Below, one piece after another: positions 16,946 through 25,729 of a stretch of DNA of 64,000 bases. The stretch's first letter is position 1, and the number at the start of each line of letters is the position of its first letter. The stretch comes from Pseudomonadota bacterium (GTDB taxonomy: Bacteria > Pseudomonadota > Gammaproteobacteria > Xanthomonadales > SZUA-38). The notes under the pieces are model-generated. The model saw nothing but the letters and a program-made list of their open reading frames with translations. It made no database searches and was not told the origin of the DNA. The stretch covers positions 248,001 to 312,000 of the forward strand of contig JBCCCR010000001.1 in NCBI GenBank assembly GCA_039033415.1, read 5' to 3'. The position numbers and the translations under genes are program-made.

Positions 16946-17833
16946 ATGAGTGCCGAGCCGCTGGACTACAAAGCCATCGACGCCGTGGTCAACATCTGGA
17001 CCGAGCGCGCGTTGTCCTGTCGCCCGGACTGGGGGCCGCAGTTTTTCTCCGGCAAGATGAGGGCCAAGCAGGGGTTGATGGCCGGCCTGACGCTGGAAGA
17101 GATGGTGCAGCGGATGGACGACGCCGGCATTGGGCATGGCTTTCTGGTGGCGGCCAAGTCGGGGCGCCCCGGACTTCCGGGCTGCTACCACATGCCCCTG
17201 GAAGTCGTGGCCGACGCCGTGCAGGAGTATCCGAAGCGGTTTTCCGGACTCTGCGGCATCGATCCCTTTATGGGCATGGAGGGCGTCCGTCAGCTGGAGT
17301 ACGCGGTCAAGGAACTCGGTTTCATCGGCGCACACCTTTACCCCCACTGGTTTGAGCTGGCCCCTGACCACGCCAAGTACTACCCGTTCTACACGAAGTG
17401 CTGCGAGCTCGGCGTGCCCGTGCAGATGCAGGTTGGGCAGTCGATGAACTATTCCCCGGACTACCGCTGCCGGAGTGTTGGTCAGCCGATCAAGCTGGAC
17501 CCGGTGGCCTGTGATTTCCCAGAGCTTAAGCTGATCGGGATCCATGTCGGGATCCCGTGGACGGACGAGATGATTGCGATGTGCTGGAAGCACGACAACG
17601 TGTTTATCGGCAGTGATGCCCACAGCCCCAAGTATTGGCCGGAGAGCTTCATTCGCTATATCGACAGCTATGGCAGCGGCAAAGTGATGTTTGGGACCGA
17701 TTTTCCGGTGCTGGATTTCGCCCGCACGATGGGCGAGATACGGGATCTGCCAATCCGCGAGAGCTCGCTGAAAAAGCTGCTTCGCGACAACGTCATCAAG
17801 GTTTATGGCCTGCCGGAAGACGCCGGCACATGA
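16946..17833 (+). CDS. amidohydrolase-fold protein lacking most metal ligands
   Basis: 295 residues of the Amidohydro_2 (ACMSD/LigW-type) TIM-barrel family. Family landmarks are FSGLCGIDPFMG, GFIGAHLYPHWF, FPELKLIGIHVG, NVFIGSDAHSPKYW and VMFGTDFPVLDF. However, the N-terminal D-x-H-x-H metal motif reads IDAVVNIW with both His lost, and the usual V-x-I-H-x-G reads VQMQVG. Only the later His (IHVG) and the final Asp (GTDFP) remain. A metal-independent decarboxylase or lactonase, or a non-catalytic role, is possible. GAGGACGCC precedes the ATG; the stop overlaps the next gene (ATGA). Confidence 0.8.
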   Translation: MSAEPLDYKAIDAVVNIWTERALSCRPDWGPQFFSGKMRAKQGLMAGLTLEEMVQRMDDAGIGHGFLVAAKSGRPGLPGCYHMPLEVVADAVQEYPKRFSGLCGIDPFMGMEGVRQLEYAVKELGFIGAHLYPHWFELAPDHAKYYPFYTKCCELGVPVQMQVGQSMNYSPDYRCRSVGQPIKLDPVACDFPELKLIGIHVGIPWTDEMIAMCWKHDNVFIGSDAHSPKYWPESFIRYIDSYGSGKVMFGTDFPVLDFARTMGEIRDLPIRESSLKKLLRDNVIKVYGLPEDAGT

Positions 17834-19257
17834 ACCTCGCCGGCGTGCTTCGCGCCGGTGCGCGAAACCGGCCTGATCATCCGGCCATCGAATGGGCCGG
17901 CGGGACCCTAAGCTACGAAGCCCTGTGGCGCGAAGTGGCGCTGGCGGCTGGCTGGCTGGCTGAGCATGGCGTCGAGGAAGGCGATCGGGTCGGTCTGTGT
18001 TTAAAGGAACACCCGGCCCATCTGGTGCTGCATTTTGCGATCCCCTATCTGGGAGCGGTGCTGGTGCCCATGGATCATCGCTGGACGGACGGCGAGAAGC
18101 TGGCGACCGGCCGGTCGATGAGCGTCAAACTGCTGATTCACGAACCTTCGGCCACCCCTCCGCAGGATCTGGCATCCGCCGCGCTGCCCGAGGCCTGGCC
18201 GGCGCGGGACGAACCGCCGGCCCTCACGGATGGCGGCGACCAGATCTGGCTGGTGTCGTTATCGTCGGGTACCACCGGACGACCCAAAGGTGCGCTCGTC
18301 TCGCACCAGCAGATGCTGGAGCGATTTATCAATCAGTGGGTGACGCTCGGCTTTAACGTCAGCGACCGCTTCTACGCCGCGTCGCCGCTGTACTTCGGCG
18401 CCGGCCGTTCCTTCGCGATGTGTTTCCTGGCGGCTGGTGCCACCGTTGTGATGTCGCCGCCGCCGCAGAAGCCGGCCCAAATTCTCCGCGAGATTAATGA
18501 GCTGGCGGTCACCGCGGCGTTCCTGGTGCCGACCAGCCTGCGCCGCATCGCCCCGCTTGCCGCCGGGTCGCAGCCCGCCTGGCCCAACCTTCGCCGACTT
18601 GTGGTGTCGGGTGAGCCGCTGTTTCCCGACGAGGCTGCGCAGTTCCGCGAGCGATTGTGCCCACGGCTGCTGGCCTACTATGCCTCGAGCGAAGGTGGTG
18701 GCGTGTCTGTGCTGCAGCCGGAAGATTTTGGTGAGTACTCAGCTACGGTGGGTCGCGCCGGCTTCCGGCTAGAGGTAGAGATCGTGGACTCTGACGGGGA
18801 GCCGCTTCCTGCGGGGGAAACCGGCCGCCTGCGCTACCGCGGGCCTGGCCTGGCGCGCGCTTTTGTCGACGAGCACGGGCAGCAGCAGGATGAAACCGGC
18901 GGCTGGTTTTACCCTGGTGATCTGGCCAGCGTCGACTCGCGGGGTTTCATCACGCTGCGGGGCCGAGAGAAAGACGTGATCATTCGCGGCGGGGTCAATA
19001 TCTATCCAGCCGAAATCGAGCGGCTGCTGGGACGCCAGCCGGGCGTTGCTGAGGTGGCGGTGGTCGGGCGTGAGAGCGAAGGCCGCGGGCAGGAGGTGGT
19101 GGCGTTTTATGCCGGTGACCCCGATCCGATGACGCTACAGGCAGTCTGTAAAGAGCAGCTTGCCCCTTACAAAGTCCCCGCCGAGTTCATTTGCCTGGCT
19201 GAGCTGCCGAAAGCTGGCTCGGGAAAAATCAACAAGAAGGCGTTGCCGGACCCTTAG
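17830..19257 (+). CDS. AMP-dependent acyl-CoA synthetase
   Basis: 475 residues from an ATG overlapping the upstream stop. ANL-superfamily motifs in order: LSSGTTGRPKGALVSH (phosphate loop), YYASSEGGG (A5), GWFYPGDLASVD (A7), GREKDVIIRGGVNIYPAEIE (hinge) and a C-terminal GSGKINKKAL with the catalytic Lys. It activates a carboxylic acid to its CoA thioester through an adenylate. It is short for the family but both domains are present. As the last gene of the operon with a TRAP importer, it most likely primes the imported acid or a ring-cleavage product; the substrate is unknown. Confidence 0.92.
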   Translation: MNLAGVLRAGARNRPDHPAIEWAGGTLSYEALWREVALAAGWLAEHGVEEGDRVGLCLKEHPAHLVLHFAIPYLGAVLVPMDHRWTDGEKLATGRSMSVKLLIHEPSATPPQDLASAALPEAWPARDEPPALTDGGDQIWLVSLSSGTTGRPKGALVSHQQMLERFINQWVTLGFNVSDRFYAASPLYFGAGRSFAMCFLAAGATVVMSPPPQKPAQILREINELAVTAAFLVPTSLRRIAPLAAGSQPAWPNLRRLVVSGEPLFPDEAAQFRERLCPRLLAYYASSEGGGVSVLQPEDFGEYSATVGRAGFRLEVEIVDSDGEPLPAGETGRLRYRGPGLARAFVDEHGQQQDETGGWFYPGDLASVDSRGFITLRGREKDVIIRGGVNIYPAEIERLLGRQPGVAEVAVVGRESEGRGQEVVAFYAGDPDPMTLQAVCKEQLAPYKVPAEFICLAELPKAGSGKINKKALPDP

Positions 19258-19267
19258 GCTGTGGGAA

Positions 19268-19296
19268 GCGCCGCCGACGTAGGGTGTCGACGGCGC
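19268..19296. terminator. hairpin between convergent genes
   Basis: GCGCCGCCGAC and GTCGACGGCGC pair with one mismatch around a 7-base loop. It lies between the acyl-CoA synthetase stop and the convergent sodB stop, where a bidirectional terminator is expected. No T tract follows on either strand, so intrinsic termination is uncertain. Confidence 0.4.
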
Positions 19297-19313
19297 CGGA
19301 TGGCGAAACCGGG

Positions 19314-19916
19314 TTATGCAAAGTTGTTGGCCGCAAATTCCCAGTTGATCAAATGATCGAGGAACGCTGAGATGTAGCCCGGCCGATTGTTCTGGTGGTC
19401 CAGATAGTAGGCGTGCTCCCAGACGTCGAGCGTCAGCAGCGGCTTTACCCCAGACTCGGTCAGCGGCGTCTCAGCGTTGCCGGTCGCGCGGATCTCCAGC
19501 CCCGAGTCGGTGGCAACCAGCCAGGCCCAGCCGCTGCCAAACTGCCCTGCGGCCGCAGCGGCAAACTGCTCTTTAAAAGCATCCAGGCTGCCGAAGGTGC
19601 TGTTGATCGCGTCGGCCAGCGCACCGCTGGGTTCACCACCGCCGCTGGGCGCCATGCTGTGCCACAGAAATTCGTGGTTCCAGCTCTGCGCAGCGTTGTT
19701 GAAAGTGCCCTGATCACCCTCAGCGGCGGCCTTGCGGGTGATTTCCACCAGCGACATGCCTGCATATTTTTCGCCCGCTTCAGTCTCCAGCGCAGCGTTG
19801 AGCTTGCTGATATAGGCGTTGTGGTGTTTGCCGTGGTGGTAGCTGAAGGTATCCGCTGAAACGTGCGGTTCCAGCGCGTCGGCTGCGTACGGCAAAGCCG
19901 GCAGTTCAAAAGCCAT
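19314..19916 (-). CDS. sodB: Fe superoxide dismutase
   Basis: 200 residues. Metal ligands are visible as His27 (first His of HHGKHHNAYI), His81 (AQSWNHEF), Asp164 and His168 (DVWEHAYYLD). The Gln in NNAAQSWNH and the overall sequence mark the iron type rather than manganese. Converts superoxide to oxygen and peroxide in the cytoplasm. GGAGCATCC lies upstream of the ATG, and a consensus TTGACA (-35 on the minus strand, 19970-19975) lies about 55 bp upstream, with no clear -10. Relevant as protection next to several flavin oxidases. Confidence 0.97.
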   Translation of the reverse strand: MAFELPALPYAADALEPHVSADTFSYHHGKHHNAYISKLNAALETEAGEKYAGMSLVEITRKAAAEGDQGTFNNAAQSWNHEFLWHSMAPSGGGEPSGALADAINSTFGSLDAFKEQFAAAAAGQFGSGWAWLVATDSGLEIRATGNAETPLTESGVKPLLTLDVWEHAYYLDHQNNRPGYISAFLDHLINWEFAANNFA

Positions 19917-20053
19917 TGGATGCTCCTTGGATGGGCTAAACAGAAGGCCGTAAGGTATCCCATAATCGATGTCAAAAGAATGAAAAAAACTCAGTGTTTC
20001 GGACGGCAGTCGCGGTAAACTTGGAGACCAGTGACAGATCGGTTGGCAAAGGC

Positions 20054-21247
20054 ATGTTTGAGCAGATTTCTCGCGTACCCCCGGACGTCATTCTCGGCCT
20101 CATTGCGGCGTACAAAGCGGACCCCAATCCGAACAAGGTGGACCTGGGTGTGGGGGTTTACCAGACCGAGGAAGGGCTTACACCGGTCCTCGATTGCGTC
20201 AAAGAAGCGGAAACGGCGCTCAACCGGTCAGAAAGCAGCAAAGCCTATCTGGGGCCTCGGGGTGTCGTGGGCTTTAATGAGTCGATCAGTCGCCTGCTGC
20301 TGGGTCCGGATCATCCGGCGCTCGAGGCCGGCCGCATCACTACAATCCAGACGCCCGGCGGTACCGGAGCACTGCGGGTGGCCGGTGAGGTCATCAAGTA
20401 TGTCCGGCCTGACTCGACAATCTGGGTGCCAACCCCGACCTGGCCGAATCACGAGGCGCTGTTTCCCGCGGCGGGCTTCAGTCTTGAACGTTATCGATAC
20501 CGGGACGGCAGCACCGGCGAGCTGGACTTCGCCGGCATGCTCGAAGATCTGGGGCAGCTCGGTCCAAACGACGTCGTGGTGATGCACGCATGCTGTCATA
20601 ACCCGGCGGGCATCGACCTGAACGCTGAGCAGTGGTCACAGGTCGTCGACCTGGGCGTGGACCGCGGGTTCCTGCCGCTGGTCGACATGGCCTATCAGGG
20701 TTTTGGCGTCGATCTGGACACGGACGCCATCCTGATCAGACTGCTGGCCGACCGGGCTCAGGAGTTTATGGTGACCAGCTCCTGCTCAAAAAACTTCGGC
20801 CTGTATCGTGAACGATGTGGCGCTATTTCTATGGTGCTGCCGAATCGCGACAAGGCGCTCGACGCTGAGTCGATCATCAATTCAACCACCCGCGGGATCT
20901 ACTCCATGCCGCCGACCCACGGTCCTGGCATTGTCGACCTTATTTTAAAGTCCGAAGAGCTCACGGCTCGCTGGCACGATGAGCTGGCCGCCATGCGAGA
21001 CCGCATCAACGGTCAGCGCAGCAAGCTGGTACAAAAGCTAAGAGACGCCGGGGTCCAACGCGATTTTTCGTTTATCGAGCGTCAATTCGGCATGTTTTCC
21101 CTGCTGGGCATATCACCGGAAGAGGTCGCACGGCTCCGCGACGAGTTCTCTATCTATCTGGTCGGCGATACCCGGTTCAACGTGGCGGGTCTGCGCGACA
21201 ACAATCTGGACTATTTTGTTAGTTCGGTCTACGAGGTACTGGCCTGA
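20054..21247 (+). CDS. aromatic/aspartate aminotransferase (class I)
   Basis: 397 residues from ATG 20054, which reproduces the AspC/TyrB N-terminus (MFEQISRVPPDVILGL). Family segments are seen throughout: KVDLGVGVYQTEEG, TPGGTGALRVAG, HACCHNPAGIDL, DMAYQGFG, and the PLP-lysine motif SSCSKNFGLYRERCGA. The C-terminal FSIYLVGDTRFNVAGLRDNN is also typical. AspC and TyrB are hard to separate by eye, so I give no symbol. The gene is divergent from sodB and not obviously part of the neighbouring flavin-oxidase pair. Confidence 0.92.
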   Translation: MFEQISRVPPDVILGLIAAYKADPNPNKVDLGVGVYQTEEGLTPVLDCVKEAETALNRSESSKAYLGPRGVVGFNESISRLLLGPDHPALEAGRITTIQTPGGTGALRVAGEVIKYVRPDSTIWVPTPTWPNHEALFPAAGFSLERYRYRDGSTGELDFAGMLEDLGQLGPNDVVVMHACCHNPAGIDLNAEQWSQVVDLGVDRGFLPLVDMAYQGFGVDLDTDAILIRLLADRAQEFMVTSSCSKNFGLYRERCGAISMVLPNRDKALDAESIINSTTRGIYSMPPTHGPGIVDLILKSEELTARWHDELAAMRDRINGQRSKLVQKLRDAGVQRDFSFIERQFGMFSLLGISPEEVARLRDEFSIYLVGDTRFNVAGLRDNNLDYFVSSVYEVLA

Positions 21248-21386
21248 TACGGCATAGCTGTTTTGCCAAACTGATATTGCGCTGACGCCTGAACCGGCTC
21301 ACTATTCCCAGTGCTGCATCACGTCAGCAGGGCCGGGCTGGCGAGGCATGTCCGGACTATTCGTTCCTCCAGCGGAGACCGATGAT

Positions 21387-22973
21387 ATGCAAACAGCCCC
21401 CATTGCCAGCAGCGATCTGGCCAGCGCTCTTTCGGAGCAGCTGGGTTCGCAGATTCTGATCACCGACGCCGAAGAGGCCACCTTCCTCGCTACGGACGTT
21501 TTTCGTGCGGGGCTGCCGCCGGTGGCCATCGTTGCGCCATCGAGCCGCGACGAGCTGTTGAGATGCCTGGCGATTGCCGATCAATACAGCGCGCCTATTG
21601 TGGTTCGGGGCGGCGGCGCGTCTTACACCGATGCCTATCTCGCCACGCGAGAGGGCACGATGCTGATCGACACTCGACGGCTCAAAAATATCGACGTGGA
21701 TGAGGCAAATGGTTTTGTCACCGTCGAGCCGGGCGTGACCTGGGCCGAGCTCAAGGAGCGGCTGGACCCGCTGGGTCTAAGAACTCCCTTCTGGGGGCCA
21801 TTTTCCGGCATCGCCGCAACCGTTGCGGGTTCGATGAGCCAGAACGCGATCAGTCATGGCAGCGGGGCCCACGGCGTGTCGGGCGACTCGGCGCTGAGCA
21901 TGGAGATTGCGGCCAGCGACGGCATAACGTTCCACACGGGAACGGCGGCCGCCGGCGCTCCGCCGTTCGCTCGCAGCTACGGCCCGGATACCACCGGACT
22001 GTTTTGCGGCGACTGCGGCGCGCTTGGCGTCAAGGTCTCGGTGACGCTTCCGCTGCTCAGCAAGCGCCCGGAGTTTGTTGCCCTGTCGTTTTCCTATCCA
22101 AACTTTGCCGCCCTGCACGCGGGCATGACCGCGGCGGCCCGCGCGGGGCTGGACGACGAACATTTTGCGCTAGACGCAGCGCTGTCTCAGGGACAGATCG
22201 CGCGCGAGGAGCGGGCGGGCCGGCGCAAGGAAATGGCGCTGTCGGTGCTCAAAAACGCCCGCTCCATGGCCAGTGGCGTCAAGCAGCTCGCCAAGATGGG
22301 GTTGGCCGGAGACCGGGCGCTGAAGCGTGCCGACTATTCCTGCCACTACCTCGTGCACGGCGTGGACAAGAAACACGCTGAGGCCAAGGCGCAGGAGCTG
22401 CGCCGAATCATGGACGAAGTGGCTGACGAAATTCCGAACACCGTACCGACGGTGGTGCAGGGTATGCCCTTTGCGCCGCTCTTTGCCGCGCTGGGTCCCC
22501 AGGGTGAGCGCTGGGTACCCGTCCACGGCATTTTCTCGCACGAGGATGTGCTGCCCTTCCACGTGGCTTTCGACGCTTTCGTCGAAGCGCGCCAGGCGGA
22601 CTTCGAGAAACACGGCGTGTGGGTCGGCGGCATGTTTGAAAACGTGGGGGCGGCCGGCTTCCTCTATGAGATCGCGATGTACTGGCCCGATGAACGCAGC
22701 ATCTACCACGACACCATGATCGACGCCGAATACCTCGGCAATCTGCCCAGCCATCCGGCCAATCCGGCAGCCCGCGAGTATGTACATCAGCTCAAAGAAG
22801 ACTTGGTGGACCTATATCAGGCGCACAACGCTGGTCACTTTCAGCTCGGCAAGGCCTATCCCTACTGGGACCGGCTGGACCCGATCAGTCAGCAGTTAAT
22901 CCGCTCGATCAAAGCCAGCACCGATCCCAAGGGATTGCTTAACCCCGACGCCCTGGGTATTCCCGCAATCTGA
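21387..22973 (+). CDS. FAD-linked oxidase, paralogue of the 11430 gene
   Basis: About 528 residues from ATG 21387, chosen because GGAG lies 9 bp upstream and the N-terminus then matches its paralogue in length; ATG 21348 would add 13 residues. It shares long blocks with the 11430-13028 product: RGGGASYTDAYLA, VTVEPGVTWAELKERLDPLGLRTPFWGPFSGIAATVAG, SYGPDTTGLFCGDCGALGVK and the C-terminal KGLLNPDALG. Same FAD_binding_4 fold, probably a related substrate. It forms a pair with the FAD monooxygenase 7 bp downstream. Confidence 0.87.
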   Translation: MQTAPIASSDLASALSEQLGSQILITDAEEATFLATDVFRAGLPPVAIVAPSSRDELLRCLAIADQYSAPIVVRGGGASYTDAYLATREGTMLIDTRRLKNIDVDEANGFVTVEPGVTWAELKERLDPLGLRTPFWGPFSGIAATVAGSMSQNAISHGSGAHGVSGDSALSMEIAASDGITFHTGTAAAGAPPFARSYGPDTTGLFCGDCGALGVKVSVTLPLLSKRPEFVALSFSYPNFAALHAGMTAAARAGLDDEHFALDAALSQGQIAREERAGRRKEMALSVLKNARSMASGVKQLAKMGLAGDRALKRADYSCHYLVHGVDKKHAEAKAQELRRIMDEVADEIPNTVPTVVQGMPFAPLFAALGPQGERWVPVHGIFSHEDVLPFHVAFDAFVEARQADFEKHGVWVGGMFENVGAAGFLYEIAMYWPDERSIYHDTMIDAEYLGNLPSHPANPAAREYVHQLKEDLVDLYQAHNAGHFQLGKAYPYWDRLDPISQQLIRSIKASTDPKGLLNPDALGIPAI

Positions 22974-22980
22974 TTCGCTC

Positions 22981-24147
22981 GTGCACGATATTGCGATTGC
23001 CGGCGGCGGCATCGGAGGGCTGACCGCAGCCTGCGGTCTCCTGAAAGCGGGGCACCGGGTCAGGGTCTTCGAGCAGTCGCCGGATCCAGGCGAGTTTGGC
23101 GCGGGGCTGTCGATAGCGCCCAACGCTGCCGCGGTGCTCAATGAGCTCGGCCTGCGTGACCAGATTTTGGCGTTGTCGAACCTGCCGCAGGACGGGCGCG
23201 TCCACGATGGCCGCAGCGGGGACCTGCTTTCTACCACACCCTACGGTGAAGCCGTCCGTGAGCACTTCGGCGACTACTACTATCAAACGCCTCGCTCCTC
23301 CCTCTACGACCTGCTGGCTGAGACGATCCATGCGTTGGACCCGGACTGTATCCACACCGGGCACCGGGTGACGGGATACAGCGAACACCGCGGCTACGCG
23401 ACGCTGCACTTTGCCGGGCAGCCCGATCAGGAGGCTGAGGTGTTGATTGGAGCGGACGGTCTTCGCTCGGTCCTTCGCGGCTCGATGGTGGGTGAGGTGC
23501 CGGCCCGCTTTACCCGATACATCGCATGGCGGGCTCTGATTCCGATGACGGATTTGCCCGAGTCGTATCAGGCGCCTCGCTCCAACGTCTGGATCGGGCC
23601 CCAACGCAACTTCGTCTTCTATCCACTCGCCGACAACACGCAGCTGAATTGTGCGATGTTCGCCGGAGACAGCGACTGGACCGAAGAAGGCTGGCGGCAG
23701 CGCGCGGAGGTCGCGGAGATCCGGCAGGCCTACCAGGATTTCCACCCAACCGTACAAACGGTGATCGACGCCCTCCCGGCTGACGGCTGCTACAAATGGG
23801 CGCTGTTCGACCGCGACCCGCTGTCGCGCTGGCATACGCCGCGGGTGGCGCTGCTTGGCGATGCCGCGCACCCCATGCTCCCGTTTCTTGGCCAGGGGGC
23901 GTCGATGGCGCTGGAGGATGCCGCTGAGCTCATCCATGCGCTGGGTCAACACGCTGATCCGGATCGGGCGCTTGCCGCTTACCAGGCGGCCCGGCTGGAG
24001 CGCGCGAACTGGGTGCTCCTGGAGTCGCGAGCGGCCGGCGAACGTTTTGCGAGCCCCAACCCGAGCGCTTCGCTGTTCAGCAACGATCAGGCGATGCAAA
24101 CCGGCAAGCTGTTTGGCTGGCGACCGCCCGCCCTGGCCAAAGGGTAA
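22981..24147 (+). CDS. FAD-dependent aromatic-ring monooxygenase (UbiH/salicylate hydroxylase type)
   Basis: 388 residues from GTG. It shows the three flavoprotein hydroxylase motifs: IAGGGIGGLTAACGL at the N-terminus, VLIGADGLRSVLRG (the DG motif) and ALLGDAAHPMLPFLGQGASMALEDA (the GD motif). Such class A enzymes use NAD(P)H and oxygen to hydroxylate, often with decarboxylation, a phenolic ring. Translationally close to the FAD oxidase paralogue, so the two probably act on consecutive steps. No UbiH/UbiF-specific context is present, so catabolism is more likely than ubiquinone synthesis. Confidence 0.9.
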   Translation: MHDIAIAGGGIGGLTAACGLLKAGHRVRVFEQSPDPGEFGAGLSIAPNAAAVLNELGLRDQILALSNLPQDGRVHDGRSGDLLSTTPYGEAVREHFGDYYYQTPRSSLYDLLAETIHALDPDCIHTGHRVTGYSEHRGYATLHFAGQPDQEAEVLIGADGLRSVLRGSMVGEVPARFTRYIAWRALIPMTDLPESYQAPRSNVWIGPQRNFVFYPLADNTQLNCAMFAGDSDWTEEGWRQRAEVAEIRQAYQDFHPTVQTVIDALPADGCYKWALFDRDPLSRWHTPRVALLGDAAHPMLPFLGQGASMALEDAAELIHALGQHADPDRALAAYQAARLERANWVLLESRAAGERFASPNPSASLFSNDQAMQTGKLFGWRPPALAKG

Positions 24148-24292
24148 AGCCCACCGACTCTCCCGTGCCTGCGCGGCACCATTCTCCCGATTGTCTGTCC
24201 TATTCGGTAAGTCACTGATTTTGCCAAGAAGGGCTTATGACGAGTGAAACGATATCCGTAGTCTGCTTTCCAGCACGCGGGCGGCTGACGCC

Positions 24293-24685
24293 ATGAATTT
24301 GCTGGAAGAAGCCGTGCCGAAGTTTTCCGTAGTCGGTGTACTAGCCGGCGCGATTGTGGGTTCGATGATTCTCGCCGGCGCGTTTGCAAGCCTGGTAATC
24401 TGGCTGGACGCGCTGACGCCAGGCAATGCCGATTCGAACCCCTTAAACGCCTACCTGCTGGCCCCGTTTGTGGCGATGGGGGCTGCCGGCGTGATTTTGG
24501 TGGTCTGCGGAATGCTGCATCGATTTACCGCCTGGAAGCTGAGCGCTGCGCAGGCCTTTCTCGTGACGGTGAGTTTCTGCACCTCGCCTCTGGCTCTAAC
24601 CGGCTTTTGGCCGTTTATTGTGTTGACTTTGGCCTTTAATCCGGTTGTTCTTTATGTGGCGTCAGTCGGTGGCGTGCTGGACTGA
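24293..24685 (+). CDS. small membrane protein, three TM segments
   Basis: 130 residues with hydrophobic stretches near residues 12-38, 50-72 and 85-125. It carries no charged or motif residues that suggest a function and I do not recognise it. The ATG lacks a clear ribosome-binding site. It is followed 31 bp later by another small membrane protein on the same strand. Confidence 0.6.
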   Translation: MNLLEEAVPKFSVVGVLAGAIVGSMILAGAFASLVIWLDALTPGNADSNPLNAYLLAPFVAMGAAGVILVVCGMLHRFTAWKLSAAQAFLVTVSFCTSPLALTGFWPFIVLTLAFNPVVLYVASVGGVLD

Positions 24686-24716
24686 CCCAGCGATCTGAAA
24701 CGAGGCTAAAGCGAAC

Positions 24717-25244
24717 GTGAAACCTAGAGAGATAACGGCGGTTGCGCTCAAGGTTTTCTCAATCTACATCCTGGTCAACGCCATTCAGGCGATTCCCTTT
24801 GTGACCAACTCACTGACTTGGTTGATCCAGGGCCGAGTCGCCGCTGGGGGCTACGAAACTCCGCTTTACTGGTTGCTCGGCGCGACATCGTTTTTCGTGC
24901 TTGTCTCGTTGGCGGTGTTGACCTGGAAACTTGGCGGCAGTGTCGTTAGGCAAGCAACTACCGGTGAAGACAACGACACCAGCAACCCGGTGATCACCGA
25001 AGCGTTTCTCCTGTCACTCCTGGGTATCTATCTGACCGTCATCGGTCTGCGGGGAGTATGGTATTCGACCTGGAATCTCGTCGCTTTGGCCCAGAACAAC
25101 ACGGAGCTGGACATTCGCAGTACCTGGTCAATGTTTGGTGATCTCTTTCAGGTACTGGTGGGCGTCTCGCTGATGGTGAAGGCGCCGGCCTGGTCGAGGC
25201 TGCTGCGGTGGCTGCGGGAAGCGGGCCTGCGGGAGAAGGTCTAG
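24717..25244 (+). CDS. small membrane protein, four TM segments
   Basis: 175 residues from GTG. Hydrophobic segments lie near residues 8-30, 48-72, 95-118 and 138-160, separated by a short acidic loop (GEDNDTSNP). Family not recognised. It follows another small membrane protein and may share its transcript. Confidence 0.6.
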   Translation: MKPREITAVALKVFSIYILVNAIQAIPFVTNSLTWLIQGRVAAGGYETPLYWLLGATSFFVLVSLAVLTWKLGGSVVRQATTGEDNDTSNPVITEAFLLSLLGIYLTVIGLRGVWYSTWNLVALAQNNTELDIRSTWSMFGDLFQVLVGVSLMVKAPAWSRLLRWLREAGLREKV

Positions 25245-25354
25245 CGCTTGGACAGACCTTTGGTCATCGGGGTCACAGCAAAGCCCTTATTGCCGCGCGT
25301 TACTTTTTCCGCCTAACTGCTCAGCGCTACGCTTTTTCCAACCCCCGCGCGACC

Positions 25355-25729
25355 CTAGCGATCTGCTTCGGCATGAGCCGCGCGGAACTCGGCAAGCCGG
25401 GCATGCAGCCAGTCACCGGACGCGATGGCGGCCTCGTTTGGGCACTTCATGAGATAAGGCTTGCGGCTCAGGGAGCTCTTGCTGGCCAGCCGATCAATAA
25501 ACTTTTCAGCCGACGTTGCGTAGCGGCGCCCGCGCCGGTATTTGAGTCGCAGGTGGGCCTCGGCGGCTTCGGCAGCGTGCTCTTTGCCGTTGCGCACGAA
25601 GCGACAGTCGCTTTTGCCGACGGCTCCAATCAGCTGTTCGATCTCGTTCGCCGCGATCGAGGCTTCGGCGACTGCGGCCGCGGGCCACACCACCGTCAAA
25701 GCCAGAGCGATCAGTAAGCGGACAGCCAT
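25355..25729 (-). CDS. DUF5329-type periplasmic protein
   Basis: 124 residues with a cleavable signal peptide (MAVRLLIALALTVVWPAAAVA). The mature part matches the DUF5329 pattern: EIEQLIGAVGKSDCRFVRNG, AEAAEAHLRLKYRRG, AEKFIDRLASKSSLSRKPYLMKC, then a WLHARLAEF helix. Two cysteines flank the domain and could form a disulphide. Its start lies within the last codons of the EEP lipoprotein gene (19-bp overlap), so they are probably co-translated. Function unknown. Confidence 0.75.
   Translation of the reverse strand: MAVRLLIALALTVVWPAAAVAEASIAANEIEQLIGAVGKSDCRFVRNGKEHAAEAAEAHLRLKYRRGRRYATSAEKFIDRLASKSSLSRKPYLMKCPNEAAIASGDWLHARLAEFRAAHAEADR

Noticed and set aside
16466-17623. Long minus-strand open frame (385 codons) opposite the TRAP and amidohydrolase genes
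   Set aside because: It is antisense to two well-supported genes; the product is His/Gln/Arg-rich without a recognisable fold, as expected for a high-GC shadow frame.
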